Assembly: GCA_963709485.1 (NCBI GenBank)
Contig: CAVPWE010000005.1
Coordinates: forward strand, 661,420-725,419
From: JAXDBM01 sp963709485
GTDB lineage: Bacteria; Desulfobacterota; Syntrophia; Syntrophales; Fen-1087
Length of the DNA stretch: 64,000 nt
Direction of reading: 5' to 3'
Made by a program: the position numbers and the translations under genes. The notes below the pieces were generated by a model. That model had not been told where the DNA came from. It made no database searches and saw only the letters and a program-made list of their open reading frames with translations. This document shows, piece after piece, positions 26,314-34,937 of this stretch. Every line of letters starts with the position of its first letter. Within the stretch, counting starts at the first letter, position 1.

Positions 26314-27654
26314 CTACATTTTTTGTTGATTTTTGAGGCTGCTTACGTCGATGCCAAGCTTCTTGATGCGGTGCCAGAGGCTCCTTTGATTGATCCCGAG
26401 AATTTCGGCCGCTTTGACCTGAACGCCACCGGACCGGCTGAGCGCCTCTATGATAAGACCCCTCTCCACTTCATCGATGCGTTCGTCAATGGATCGCGGA
26501 AGGGTTCCCTCCGGGCTTTGGATGACAGCATCCGGGGCAGTCCCGATGATCTGCGCTGGCAGGTGCGCGGGCGTGATGATTCCGTCGTCTGCCAGGACGG
26601 CGGCCCTTTCCAGGGTGTTTTGCAGTTCCCGCACATTCCCCGGCCAGGAGTAGGCCGTAAGGAGTTGCAGGCTCTCGGGTGAGAGTTTGACCGGATTTGT
26701 CATCTTTTCGAGAAAATGGGCTGCCAGCATGGGGATGTCCTCTCTCCGGTCCCTCAAGGGCGGGAGCTGGATGGAAAAGACGTTCAGGCGGTAAAACAGG
26801 TCTTCACGGAAAGCCCCCTGCCGAACCATCTCCGTCAGGTTCTTGTTGGTGGCGGCGATGAAGCGAACGTCGACCCGGATGGTTTCGTTTCCGCCCACCC
26901 GCTCGAATTCCTTTTCCTGAAGGACGCGCAGGAGCTTCGCCTGGGTGACCAGCAGCATGTCCCCGATTTCGTCGAGGAAAATCGTTCCGCCGTCGGCCAT
27001 TTCGAATTTTCCGATTTTCTGGGCGGTCGCCCCGGTGAAGGCGCCCCGTTCATGGCCGAACAGTTCGCTTTCCAGAAGTCCCTCCGGGATGGCCACGCAG
27101 TTCAGCTTGATGAAAGGATGGTCCCTGCGGAAACTGTGCTCGAAGAGGCTGGAGGCCACCAGTTCCTTGCCCGTTCCACTCTCGCCGGAGATCAGGACGG
27201 TGGAATCCGTGCGGGCCACCTTGAGGATCTGTGTGAAGAGGCCGCGCATGATCGTGCTCTGTCCGACGATTCCAGGAAAGAGGTCCCGGGCCTCGACCTT
27301 GCTCAGGATTGAGGTGATCTGGTCGAAGACGCGGGAATAATGGGAAATGGCATCGGGATTCTGGGGGTTCTCCTCGTCGGCGGGGGGGCGGGGATAGACG
27401 GGCATGCTTTCGGCTTTCTTGATGAACCGGTTGACGGGCTCCAGCATGAGCCAGGTGATCAGCAGGCTGAGCAGGTAGGTGATGACGACCACCGCGACTT
27501 GCCAGGCGAAAAAACCCCATTCCGATGACTTGCTTGCCTGAAGGGACCGGATCACCTGGCCCGTCAGCAGCACCCAGATCAACGCGGCGCCGCTGGTGAT
27601 GAAGGGGACCAGGATGTAGAGGCTGACCTGGAACAGCTTTTTCTTCTTTTTCAT
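26314..27654 (-). CDS. Membrane-anchored sigma54-dependent transcription activator
   Basis: A 446-residue bacterial enhancer-binding protein without a receiver domain. Two N-terminal membrane helices (about 7-32 and 43-66) and a short HAMP-like linker lead to an AAA+ domain with Walker A GESGTGKE, the sigma54-contact loop GAFTGA, Walker B IFLDEIGD and an R-finger region. A C-terminal Fis-type HTH follows (VKAAEILGINQRSLWHRIKK). The gene starts 3 bp after mshG and lies directly before the pilin gene with its -24/-12 site. It probably replaces the usual PilS/PilR pair by sensing at the membrane itself. Confidence 0.9.
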   Translation of the reverse strand: MKKKKKLFQVSLYILVPFITSGAALIWVLLTGQVIRSLQASKSSEWGFFAWQVAVVVITYLLSLLITWLMLEPVNRFIKKAESMPVYPRPPADEENPQNPDAISHYSRVFDQITSILSKVEARDLFPGIVGQSTIMRGLFTQILKVARTDSTVLISGESGTGKELVASSLFEHSFRRDHPFIKLNCVAIPEGLLESELFGHERGAFTGATAQKIGKFEMADGGTIFLDEIGDMLLVTQAKLLRVLQEKEFERVGGNETIRVDVRFIAATNKNLTEMVRQGAFREDLFYRLNVFSIQLPPLRDRREDIPMLAAHFLEKMTNPVKLSPESLQLLTAYSWPGNVRELQNTLERAAVLADDGIITPAHLPAQIIGTAPDAVIQSPEGTLPRSIDERIDEVERGLIIEALSRSGGVQVKAAEILGINQRSLWHRIKKLGIDVSSLKNQQKM

Positions 27655-27657
27655 GGG

Positions 27658-28881
27658 TCAACGCGTCGTTAATTTGGTCAAGTCCCACATGGGAAGGAAG
27701 ATCGCCAGGGCAAAAAAGCCGACGACGGCGGCCAGCCCCACGATGAGGATCGGTCCGATGGCATCGGACATCCCTCTCACGGCATAGGCGACCTCGTCGT
27801 CGTAATGGATCGAGACCTGACGGAGCATTTCGTCCAGGTTGCCCGTTTCCTCCCCGATGGCAATCATGTCGATGACCATGGGGGTGAAGTATTTCGCCTG
27901 GCTCAGGGGGCCGGCGATTCCCTTCCCCTCCTGCATCCGCTCGCTGACCTCGTCAAACTCAGCGGAAATCGCCCGGTTGCCGATGGTCCCGGACAGGACC
28001 CTCATGGAGGTCATGATGGGTACGCCGCTGGACTGCAGGATCGCAAAAATGCTGGCAAAACGGGACATGATGGCCTTGATGAACAGGGGGCCGGCCAGAG
28101 GAAGGCGGAGGAGCAGCGCGTCCCTTATATATTGTCCCCGGTCCGTGCGAAGAAAGAGCCTTAACCCGACAATCAGGAGGACCAGCCCGCCCAGGCCTAA
28201 GTACCAGTAAACCGAGATGAACTGGTAAAGCGCCATGGCGATCCGGGTCGGCCACGGCAGATCAAGCCCCGCGCGGCCGAACATGGTTACGAATTTCGGG
28301 ATGACGAATGTCAGCAAAACAAAGAAGGCAATGCCCAGGGCAACGGTCACCAGGATCGGATACTGGAGCGCGGACTTGATGTCCGATTTTATTTTTTCCT
28401 CGTGCTCGATGATATAGATCAGCCGTTCCATGACCTCCGGAACGCTGCCGCTGGCCTCGCCCGCGCTGACCATGCTGCAGTAGAGCGGCGAGAATATATG
28501 GCCGTTCTTTTCCATCGCGGCATGCAGGGTCGACCCCTCCTTGATGCTCCGGGTCATGTCGCCGATGGCCTGTTTCAGGGTTGAATTTTTCGTCTGGGCC
28601 TCCAGGACCTGCAGCAGTCTCATCAAAGGGACCCCGGCATGAAGCATGGAGCGGAACTGCTTGGTAAAGACGATCAGGTCCGTCTTCGGCACACGGGTTG
28701 TGATCCTGCGCAGCCGGTTCCGCCAGGACGATGCGGCAGTTGCCTTCTGCAGGGTGATGTTCGCAGGAATGTATCCCTTCGTGAAGAGCGCATCGGCTGC
28801 CGTGTCGACGGAGTCGGCCTCGACGACGCCGGAGATGGATGCGCCGCTCGCGTTCACGGCTTTGTAGGAGAAACTGGGCAT
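27658..28881 (-). CDS. mshG: Type IV pilus inner-membrane platform protein (PilC/MshG)
   Basis: This 407-residue T2SS-F family protein has two repeats of the helical T2SSF domain (FTKQFRSMLHAGVPLMRLLQ, then FASIFAILQSSGVPIMTSM) and membrane helices near 165-190, 215-240 and 375-400. It forms the rotating platform that the extension ATPase drives to add pilins. It lies 7 bp after mshE and 3 bp before the sigma54 activator gene. The frame is intact and of normal length. Confidence 0.94.
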   Translation of the reverse strand: MPSFSYKAVNASGASISGVVEADSVDTAADALFTKGYIPANITLQKATAASSWRNRLRRITTRVPKTDLIVFTKQFRSMLHAGVPLMRLLQVLEAQTKNSTLKQAIGDMTRSIKEGSTLHAAMEKNGHIFSPLYCSMVSAGEASGSVPEVMERLIYIIEHEEKIKSDIKSALQYPILVTVALGIAFFVLLTFVIPKFVTMFGRAGLDLPWPTRIAMALYQFISVYWYLGLGGLVLLIVGLRLFLRTDRGQYIRDALLLRLPLAGPLFIKAIMSRFASIFAILQSSGVPIMTSMRVLSGTIGNRAISAEFDEVSERMQEGKGIAGPLSQAKYFTPMVIDMIAIGEETGNLDEMLRQVSIHYDDEVAYAVRGMSDAIGPILIVGLAAVVGFFALAIFLPMWDLTKLTTR

Positions 28882-28888
28882 GAGAATC

Positions 28889-30583
28889 TCACATCATGAC
28901 GGCCGTGGCGGCCTCTTCCAGGGTCGTGACCCCCTGCAGGACCTTGCCGGCGGCATCTTCCTGGAGCGTTCGCAGCCGGCCGCTTCTTTTCGCCTCGCGG
29001 GTGATTTCCTGGGCCGAACGCCTTTCCAGAATCATGTGCTGTATCATTTCATCGTTGATCAGGACCTCGAAGATGCCGGTCCGTCCCTTGTAGCCCGTGT
29101 TCAGGCACTGGCTGCACCCCTTGCCGCGATGGAACCTGGCGTCTTCGACGCCGTCGAGACCCACCGCGATGAGCGCCTCTTTCGGCGGTGCGTATCTTTC
29201 CTTGCAGTACGGGCAGATGGTCCGCACCAGGCGCTGGGCGAAAGTGGCCAGAAGCACCGAAGACATAAGAAAAGGCTCGACATCCATGTCGATGAACCGG
29301 CTGATGGCGCCCGCTGCGTCGTTGGTGTGCACGGTGCTCAGAACCCGGTGACCGGTCTGCGCCGCCTGTACGGCGATGGCCGCCGTTTCGGGATCGCGGA
29401 TCTCCCCCACCATGATGATGTCGGGGTCCTGGCGGAGAATCGTCCGCAGGCCGCTGGCGAAGGTCATCCCCGCCTTGCGGTTGAGCTGGATCTGCCGGAT
29501 GTTGTCGATCCGGTATTCCACGGGGTCTTCGAGCGTCATGATGTTGCAGTCCGGACGATTCAGCTCGTTCAGGATGGCGTAGATCGTGGTGCTCTTGCCG
29601 CTGCCCGTCGGGCCGGTGCTCAGGATCATCCCGTAGGGCTTGCTGATGATGGATTTGATCTTTTTGATGTCCGACCCGATCATGCCCAGCCCGTCCAGCG
29701 AATAGACGCTGCCGCTGGTGTCCAGGAGCCGGAGGACGAGGTTCTCCCCGTAGATCGTGGGGATGGATGACACCCGCACATTGATCTCCTTCCTGTCCAT
29801 TTTCAGGGTGAACCGCCCGTCCTGGGTCACCCGGGATACGGTGATGTCCATGTTGGACAGGATCTTGATCCGCGCCACGATCGACAGAAAATTGGATTTG
29901 CGGGGCGCCGGCACGTCGTAAAGCTTGCCGTCGATGCGAAACCGGACCTGGACACTGTTCTGCTGAGGGCTGATGTGAATGTCGCTGGCCCCTTCGCGGA
30001 CGGCCTGGGAGAAGATGGTGTTGACCAGGCGGATGACCGGCGCCTCCGCGGCCAGGTCCTGCAGGGAGGCAACCTGCACGTCCTCCTGGTCCGGATCTTC
30101 GCCCCTCTGGGTATCGATTTCAAGATTTTCCAGGGCCGTGCCGATGCTGGACTGAACGCCATAAAGGCTGCTGATCAGTTGATTGATTTCCCGCTCCGTG
30201 CCGATCACGGGTTCCACCTCGCAATCGGTCAGCATTTCAATCGTGTCGAGGGTGTTGATATCCAGCGGATCGGTCGTGGCAATGGTCAGAAGCCGCCCCT
30301 TTTTTCGGATTGGCGCGATCTGGTGCTGCTGGGCCTGCTCGATGGGAATGAACTGGCCCAGGCCGGGGTCGACGGGATATTTGTCGGGGTGATATTTATC
30401 GATGTGCAACTGTCTGCTGACAATTTCCGCGAGGTCGCTTTCGCCGACAATACCCCTGCGGACGAGCAACTGGCCCAGCTTCAAATGGGACTTGGGCTGG
30501 TCCTGGAGCACCTGCCGCAGCGTGTCCTCCGTCAGCAGATTGGCCTCGATCAGCAACTCCCCCAGTCTTGTTTTCGCAGTCAT
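28889..30583 (-). CDS. mshE: Pilus extension ATPase (MshE/PilB) with c-di-GMP-binding N-domain
   Basis: This 564-residue GspE-type ATPase has Walker A GPTGSGKST, the Asp box EDPVEYRID, Walker B IIMVGEIRDPETA, the His box STVHTNDA and a C-terminal zinc tetracysteine (CPYC, then CSQC). The N-terminal MshEN domain carries two RLGxxLxxxxxxxxxxLxxxLxxQ-type motifs (RLGELLIEANLLTEDTLRQV and KLGQLLVRRGIVGESDLAE). In MshE these bind cyclic di-GMP. It powers polymerisation of the MSHA-type pilus. A retraction ATPase (PilT) is not encoded here. Confidence 0.94.
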   Translation of the reverse strand: MTAKTRLGELLIEANLLTEDTLRQVLQDQPKSHLKLGQLLVRRGIVGESDLAEIVSRQLHIDKYHPDKYPVDPGLGQFIPIEQAQQHQIAPIRKKGRLLTIATTDPLDINTLDTIEMLTDCEVEPVIGTEREINQLISSLYGVQSSIGTALENLEIDTQRGEDPDQEDVQVASLQDLAAEAPVIRLVNTIFSQAVREGASDIHISPQQNSVQVRFRIDGKLYDVPAPRKSNFLSIVARIKILSNMDITVSRVTQDGRFTLKMDRKEINVRVSSIPTIYGENLVLRLLDTSGSVYSLDGLGMIGSDIKKIKSIISKPYGMILSTGPTGSGKSTTIYAILNELNRPDCNIMTLEDPVEYRIDNIRQIQLNRKAGMTFASGLRTILRQDPDIIMVGEIRDPETAAIAVQAAQTGHRVLSTVHTNDAAGAISRFIDMDVEPFLMSSVLLATFAQRLVRTICPYCKERYAPPKEALIAVGLDGVEDARFHRGKGCSQCLNTGYKGRTGIFEVLINDEMIQHMILERRSAQEITREAKRSGRLRTLQEDAAGKVLQGVTTLEEAATAVMM

Positions 30584-30607
30584 TTCTTTCCAGTTCCGGA
30601 AATGTCG

Positions 30608-32113
30608 TCAGCGGGTGTAGAACACGGTGTCCTTGTCCATGCCTTTCAGCACCCTGGCCCCGGAGGCCTGCGCCGCCGGGAGCCGTGCGATTCCCTGGTT
30701 CGCCGCCGATTCGTCCGGGTAGCCGTCTTTCATAATGATCGAAAATACCACACCCTGGCCGGGATGCCAATAGGGAAGGAAACGCAGCGCGGGCATCGTC
30801 GGCTCATAGGCCCTGTACAGCTCGTAGGTTTGCTCGAGATTCTGCGAGGCCGCAAGCTGCACCCAGTATCGGTCGAACGGAAGCGGGCTGCCGGGAGCGG
30901 GAAGCGCCGGCAGATGGATGGTTTCGCCCGCCTTCACCCGGCCGAGATTCCGGATGTGCGGGTTGGCGAGGGCCACGGACTGGAAAACGCGCTCGTCGTG
31001 CGTTCCGTACAGGTCGGTCAGCATCCTCCAGATGGTCCTCCCGTCTTTCAGAACGAGCTTTCCCAGAGAAGCGGGTTGCGGATGCAGGGCTGTTGCCGCG
31101 GCCGCGGCCGGCTTTTGCGCTTCGTCGCGGGCAGCCTCCGGCTGCCTGACGGGACCGGTCTGGACCGGCCGGGCGATCATGAAGGTCAGCAAGGCGAGAA
31201 GCGCAATCAAAAGCCCCGGGACCCAGCGAAGGCGCCAGCCACGGGAAGGTTCGCCGGCTGACGCCATCCGGCTGGCGCAGGAGCGGACCAGGAAACAGCC
31301 CGCGCGGGTCCGGTTCTGGATAATCAGAGACAGCACGACCTGGTGGCAGAGCGTGATGATCTTTCGCGGATAGCCGCCCGTTGCGCGGTACACGGCCCGC
31401 AATCCGGCCCGGGAAAACAGCTCCGGGACATTCCCCGGCTCGCCGGCCTGTGCAATGCGGAACCGGATCATCTCCCGCGTTTCCCTGAAATTCAGCGGCT
31501 CCAGCAGGTAAAGCAGGTTCACCCGGTCCGCGATATTTTCAGTCCGTGCCAGCGTCTGCCGGAATTCCTTCTGGGCGAAGATGACGATCTGCAGCAGCTT
31601 GTTTTCGTTGGTCTCATAATTCAGAAACTCCCGCAGGATTTCCAGGCAGAAATCAGGAAGGTTCTGCCCCTCGTCGATGATGAGCGCGACGATCTTCTTT
31701 TCATGGACGCCCCGGTTGAGCAGGTAGTCCTTGATGTTTTCCTTGAGCTGCCACTCGCTGGTTTCGGCATCGGCGGCCGTCCTCCTTTTCGGTCTGGCGG
31801 CAATGCCGAAACCAAGGGCGACCGCCTTCAGGAATTCCGCGGGGGAGGTGAAGGCCGGGTCCATCAGCAGATGCGTTTCCACCGAATCCGATGCCGGGTC
31901 CGCTTCCGCGAACGCGGTGATCAGGCGGCGGCACAGGGTGGTTTTGCCCGTTCCGACATTCCCCAGGACCACGTTGAGCCCCCGGCGGAGGCGGATGGCC
32001 AGTTCAAGCTGCTGCAGGCAGCGGACGTGCTTGGGGGATTGGTAGAAGAATTCCGGCTCGGGGGAATTCGAGAAGGGCTCCCGGATCAGATTCAGGATTT
32101 TGAAATATTCCAT
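30608..32113 (-). CDS. mshM: ExeA/MshM-like AAA ATPase with membrane helix and C-terminal LysM/SPOR-like region
   Basis: The first 270 residues are an ExeA/GspA-type AAA domain (Walker A GNVGTGKTT, Walker B ALIIDEGQ). A membrane helix follows at about 289-307 (VPGLLIALLALLTFMI). The periplasmic part has a LysM-like segment (RTIWRMLTDLYG, then IHLPA) and a C-terminal SPOR-like repeat (YWVQLAASQNLEQTYELYRA, then VVFSIIMKDGY). These would contact peptidoglycan. ExeA-type proteins remodel the wall for secretin assembly, which fits the secretin gene just upstream. It corresponds to MshM by position, but the extra wall-binding tail is unusual for MshM. Confidence 0.85.
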   Translation of the reverse strand: MEYFKILNLIREPFSNSPEPEFFYQSPKHVRCLQQLELAIRLRRGLNVVLGNVGTGKTTLCRRLITAFAEADPASDSVETHLLMDPAFTSPAEFLKAVALGFGIAARPKRRTAADAETSEWQLKENIKDYLLNRGVHEKKIVALIIDEGQNLPDFCLEILREFLNYETNENKLLQIVIFAQKEFRQTLARTENIADRVNLLYLLEPLNFRETREMIRFRIAQAGEPGNVPELFSRAGLRAVYRATGGYPRKIITLCHQVVLSLIIQNRTRAGCFLVRSCASRMASAGEPSRGWRLRWVPGLLIALLALLTFMIARPVQTGPVRQPEAARDEAQKPAAAAATALHPQPASLGKLVLKDGRTIWRMLTDLYGTHDERVFQSVALANPHIRNLGRVKAGETIHLPALPAPGSPLPFDRYWVQLAASQNLEQTYELYRAYEPTMPALRFLPYWHPGQGVVFSIIMKDGYPDESAANQGIARLPAAQASGARVLKGMDKDTVFYTR

Positions 32114-32142
32114 GATTCACATCAGTCCCGCTTCTCCGGCAT

Positions 32143-33786
32143 TTACTCCACGGGCTTTTCCGCCGCCGTCTGGGCGGCGGCCATCCCCTGCGGCGGCAGG
32201 ATCGTGGGGGTGATGAAGATCAGGACCTCTTCCATGGACTCCCCTGTCCCGAGCGTTTTGAAGAGCCACCCCAGTCCGGGAATGCTCTTCAGCCAGGGGA
32301 CTCCCGATTCCGTGTTGCCGATGCGCTGCTTGGTCAGCCCGGAGATCACGACGGTCTCGCCGTCCTGAACGATCAGGGTGGTCTTCGTCTCTTTCTTGAT
32401 GATGTATGGGTTTCCCAGGACGTTCCGGGTATCGTCCACCTCGTTCTTCTTGACCAGGATGTCCATTTTCAGGTTTTTCTCGCCGATGACGTGAGGCTTG
32501 ATCTCCAGCCGGAGGACGGCATCCTCGAATTTTACGTCTTGCGTGACGCCCGTGGTGGAGGTGGCCGTGGATACGTAGGGGACCCTTTCGCCGTTTTCCG
32601 TATAGGCCGTCTGATTGTCCAGGGTCGTGATGGAGGGGCTGGACAGGATGTTGATCTTGTTGTCCTGCTGGAGGGCGGTCAGTTGCATCTCCAGCACGTT
32701 GCCGCCGATGGTCCCGAAGATCAGGCCGAGCGATCCCGGCACAACCGACCCGATCGCCGCCGCGGGCAGATTGACGCCGTAGCCCTGCCCGGCGATTCCC
32801 CTGTCGCCCTCGGCGGTCGGCGTGTAAGCCCCCGCGAAGGGGCTGTAGGGGCCGACGCCGGTCGTCCCGGTCGTGCCGGTAGCTGTGCCGGCGGTCGTGC
32901 CGCCCGGCGTCACGTAGAGGAAGTCCCTGCCGGCGCGCTGACCGTACATTCCCCCCCACTGGACGCCCAGGCTCCGCGCCGTTTCCTTCGTCGCCTCCAC
33001 GATGTTGGCCTTGATCAGGATCTGGTGGGTGGGTTTGTCGATCCTCTCGATGATGGGCAGCATCTCGTCCAGATCCTGCCGGATGGCGGAAATGATCAGG
33101 GAGTTGCTATGCTCATCCACTCTGATCGCACCTTTTGGCTTGCCGTCCTTGTCCTTGGTCAGCATGTCCTTGAGGTTGTCCATGATTTTCTTGGGATCGC
33201 CATACTCGATCGGTATGACCACCGGCGGCAGCGGGTCCTCCATCCACTTGGTGTTCATCTCCAGGGTCTTTCGCTTCAGGTCGCGATCCTGGTCCTCCAG
33301 GGACATGACCCGGATGATGCCGCCGTCCCAGGGCTTCGGTTCATAGGTCAGCCCCTGGTTCCGCAGGATGCTGGTGAAGGCCTGGTCCCAGGGGACGGCC
33401 CGGAAGTCGACGCTGATCTCGCCCTTGACCTCGTTCTTAATCAGGATGTTCAGCCCGGCGGCCAGGGCCAGCGACCGGAGCACCGCCTTCACGTCGGCCT
33501 GGCGCATCTTGAGGCTGATCTCGTTCTGCGGAAGGCGCCGGATGGCGGCTACCGGCTTTGCCGTTGCCTCCGCCGTGCCGATTTTTGCAAGGGCATCCTT
33601 GACGTCGGAGGTGCGCGGTCTGCCGACGGGGGAATGGCCCCGGGAGGTCTGCTCCATGGTCTGCCATTTATCGAAGAAGGGGTCCTTTTTCAGTGCCACA
33701 CTGCCGGAGCAGCCCGCGGCGAGCCATACCCCGAGCAGAACAGCCACCAGACGCCATAACAGCGTTCCGTGTTTCCTGCGATTCAA
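32143..33786 (-). CDS. mshL: Outer-membrane secretin, MshL-like lipoprotein
   Basis: About 547 residues from a TTG at 33786 (GGAGG seven bases upstream). It begins with a lipoprotein signal ending LAAGC, followed by an STN-like domain (VKAVLRSLALAAGLNILIK), a NolW-type domain (VVIPIEYGDPKKIMDNLK) and the C-terminal secretin domain with VVISGLTKQRIG and VPWLKSIPGLGWLFK. Being a lipoprotein itself and preceded by PilP and followed by an ExeA-like ATPase matches MshL of MSHA pili better than PilQ. It forms the outer-membrane pore for the pilus. Confidence 0.92.
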   Translation of the reverse strand: MNRRKHGTLLWRLVAVLLGVWLAAGCSGSVALKKDPFFDKWQTMEQTSRGHSPVGRPRTSDVKDALAKIGTAEATAKPVAAIRRLPQNEISLKMRQADVKAVLRSLALAAGLNILIKNEVKGEISVDFRAVPWDQAFTSILRNQGLTYEPKPWDGGIIRVMSLEDQDRDLKRKTLEMNTKWMEDPLPPVVIPIEYGDPKKIMDNLKDMLTKDKDGKPKGAIRVDEHSNSLIISAIRQDLDEMLPIIERIDKPTHQILIKANIVEATKETARSLGVQWGGMYGQRAGRDFLYVTPGGTTAGTATGTTGTTGVGPYSPFAGAYTPTAEGDRGIAGQGYGVNLPAAAIGSVVPGSLGLIFGTIGGNVLEMQLTALQQDNKINILSSPSITTLDNQTAYTENGERVPYVSTATSTTGVTQDVKFEDAVLRLEIKPHVIGEKNLKMDILVKKNEVDDTRNVLGNPYIIKKETKTTLIVQDGETVVISGLTKQRIGNTESGVPWLKSIPGLGWLFKTLGTGESMEEVLIFITPTILPPQGMAAAQTAAEKPVE

Positions 33787-33805
33787 GGCTTTTCCTCCAT
33801 ACCAT

Positions 33806-34324
33806 TTACTCCTGCAGGGGAATGTCAAAGGTTCGACGGGTCTCCCGGTTGTAAACGCTGATCCGGGACGGCGTGACGGACTTGAGCTCGTAGCCCTCGA
33901 CATCGAGGGCGTCGCCCGTGCCGTATTCATTCCCGTTGATAACGGCTATTTTTTTTCCGCCCCCGTCGACAAAGCCCGTGTAGTGGAACTGCACTTTCGG
34001 CGCTCCGGCCGCGGACGCGCCCGGAGCCTGTGCCGGTTCCTTCGCCCCGCCCCATTCCGCATAGGTTTTTCTTTCATAAAAGGGGTCTTTTGTCCATGCG
34101 GCTTCCGCCCGCTTGATCATGTGCGCGTCCACAGGCGTTGGGGTGTCCTTCGCCAGCGCGGCGGTCATTTCGCTGATGAAGGCACTCACATCGGTGGTTT
34201 TCTTTGCCGTGTCGGCGGGGGCCGGCTTTTTGCGGCCGGTGGAAAAAAGATCGTATGCCCCGTAGAGGACGGCGAGGACCATGATGACCAAAATGACGAT
34301 CTGTCTGGTTGTCAGCTTTGGCAT
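33806..34324 (-). CDS. PilP/MshK-like pilus assembly protein
   Basis: The 172-residue protein has one N-terminal membrane helix (about 8-25), a flexible linker, and a C-terminal beta-rich domain (VQFHYTGFVDGGGKKIAVIN, then GDALDVEGYELKSVTPSRI) typical of PilP/GspC HR domains that dock to the secretin. It lies between pilO and the secretin gene with 20-50 bp gaps. It links the inner-membrane assembly complex to the pore. The name rests on domain form and position; MshK proteins diverge strongly. Confidence 0.82.
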   Translation of the reverse strand: MPKLTTRQIVILVIMVLAVLYGAYDLFSTGRKKPAPADTAKKTTDVSAFISEMTAALAKDTPTPVDAHMIKRAEAAWTKDPFYERKTYAEWGGAKEPAQAPGASAAGAPKVQFHYTGFVDGGGKKIAVINGNEYGTGDALDVEGYELKSVTPSRISVYNRETRRTFDIPLQE

Positions 34325-34375
34325 GATTTCGTCTATACAATAACCGTGCGTAAAAAGTCTAATCGAAACAGACCG

Positions 34376-34915
34376 CTAACCGAGGGAGAGCCGGACGGTC
34401 ACCCTGAATTCCATGATGTCCGGGTTCTGCCGGATCTCGATCTCCTCGATGCGATCCAGGTAAGGCAGCTCACCGAGGCCGATGAGATACCTGCGGAAAT
34501 TCTGAAAATCCCCCTGGGCCGCAACGCGCACCAGCAGGAACGGGGAATTGCCCGCCAGCGAATTCACGTCCGGCGACACCGAAAAAGATTCAATGCCCGC
34601 GTTTTGCCCGATCCGCCTGAACATGGCCGGCACCGTGCCGATCAGGTCGCGGGAGAGCTTTCCCCTGTCCGGCGTGGGCAGAACAGAGGGCGCAACGTTC
34701 CGGCCTTTCGCCTTGAGGGCCTGATAGAGAGGTAGAAGGTTCTTCTGTTCGTCCACCTGGCGCCGGACATCCCCGATCTCCCGGTCGAGTCCGGTCATGG
34801 ACCCGTACAGGGGCAGGATGATGGCCAGGAGGAAGAGCAGCAGGCCGCCCCAGCAGGCCAGGTGGAAGATGACCGCCCGCTTGGGAATTTTCAGATTTTT
34901 CAATTTATCGAACAT
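34376..34915 (-). CDS. PilO/MshJ-like pilus assembly protein
   Basis: A 179-residue bitopic membrane protein: short cytoplasmic tail, one helix (about 18-38), a coiled-coil (DREIGDVRRQVDEQKNLLPL) and a ferredoxin-like C-terminal domain (PFLLVRVAAQGDFQNFRRYL). This is the PilO/GspM fold that pairs with PilN in the inner-membrane alignment complex. It follows the Big_1 lipoprotein gene by 22 bp, so that gene sits between pilMN and pilO in the same transcript. Confidence 0.85.
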   Translation of the reverse strand: MFDKLKNLKIPKRAVIFHLACWGGLLLFLLAIILPLYGSMTGLDREIGDVRRQVDEQKNLLPLYQALKAKGRNVAPSVLPTPDRGKLSRDLIGTVPAMFRRIGQNAGIESFSVSPDVNSLAGNSPFLLVRVAAQGDFQNFRRYLIGLGELPYLDRIEEIEIRQNPDIMEFRVTVRLSLG

Positions 34916-34937
34916 ATCATTACGACATAGACAACGG

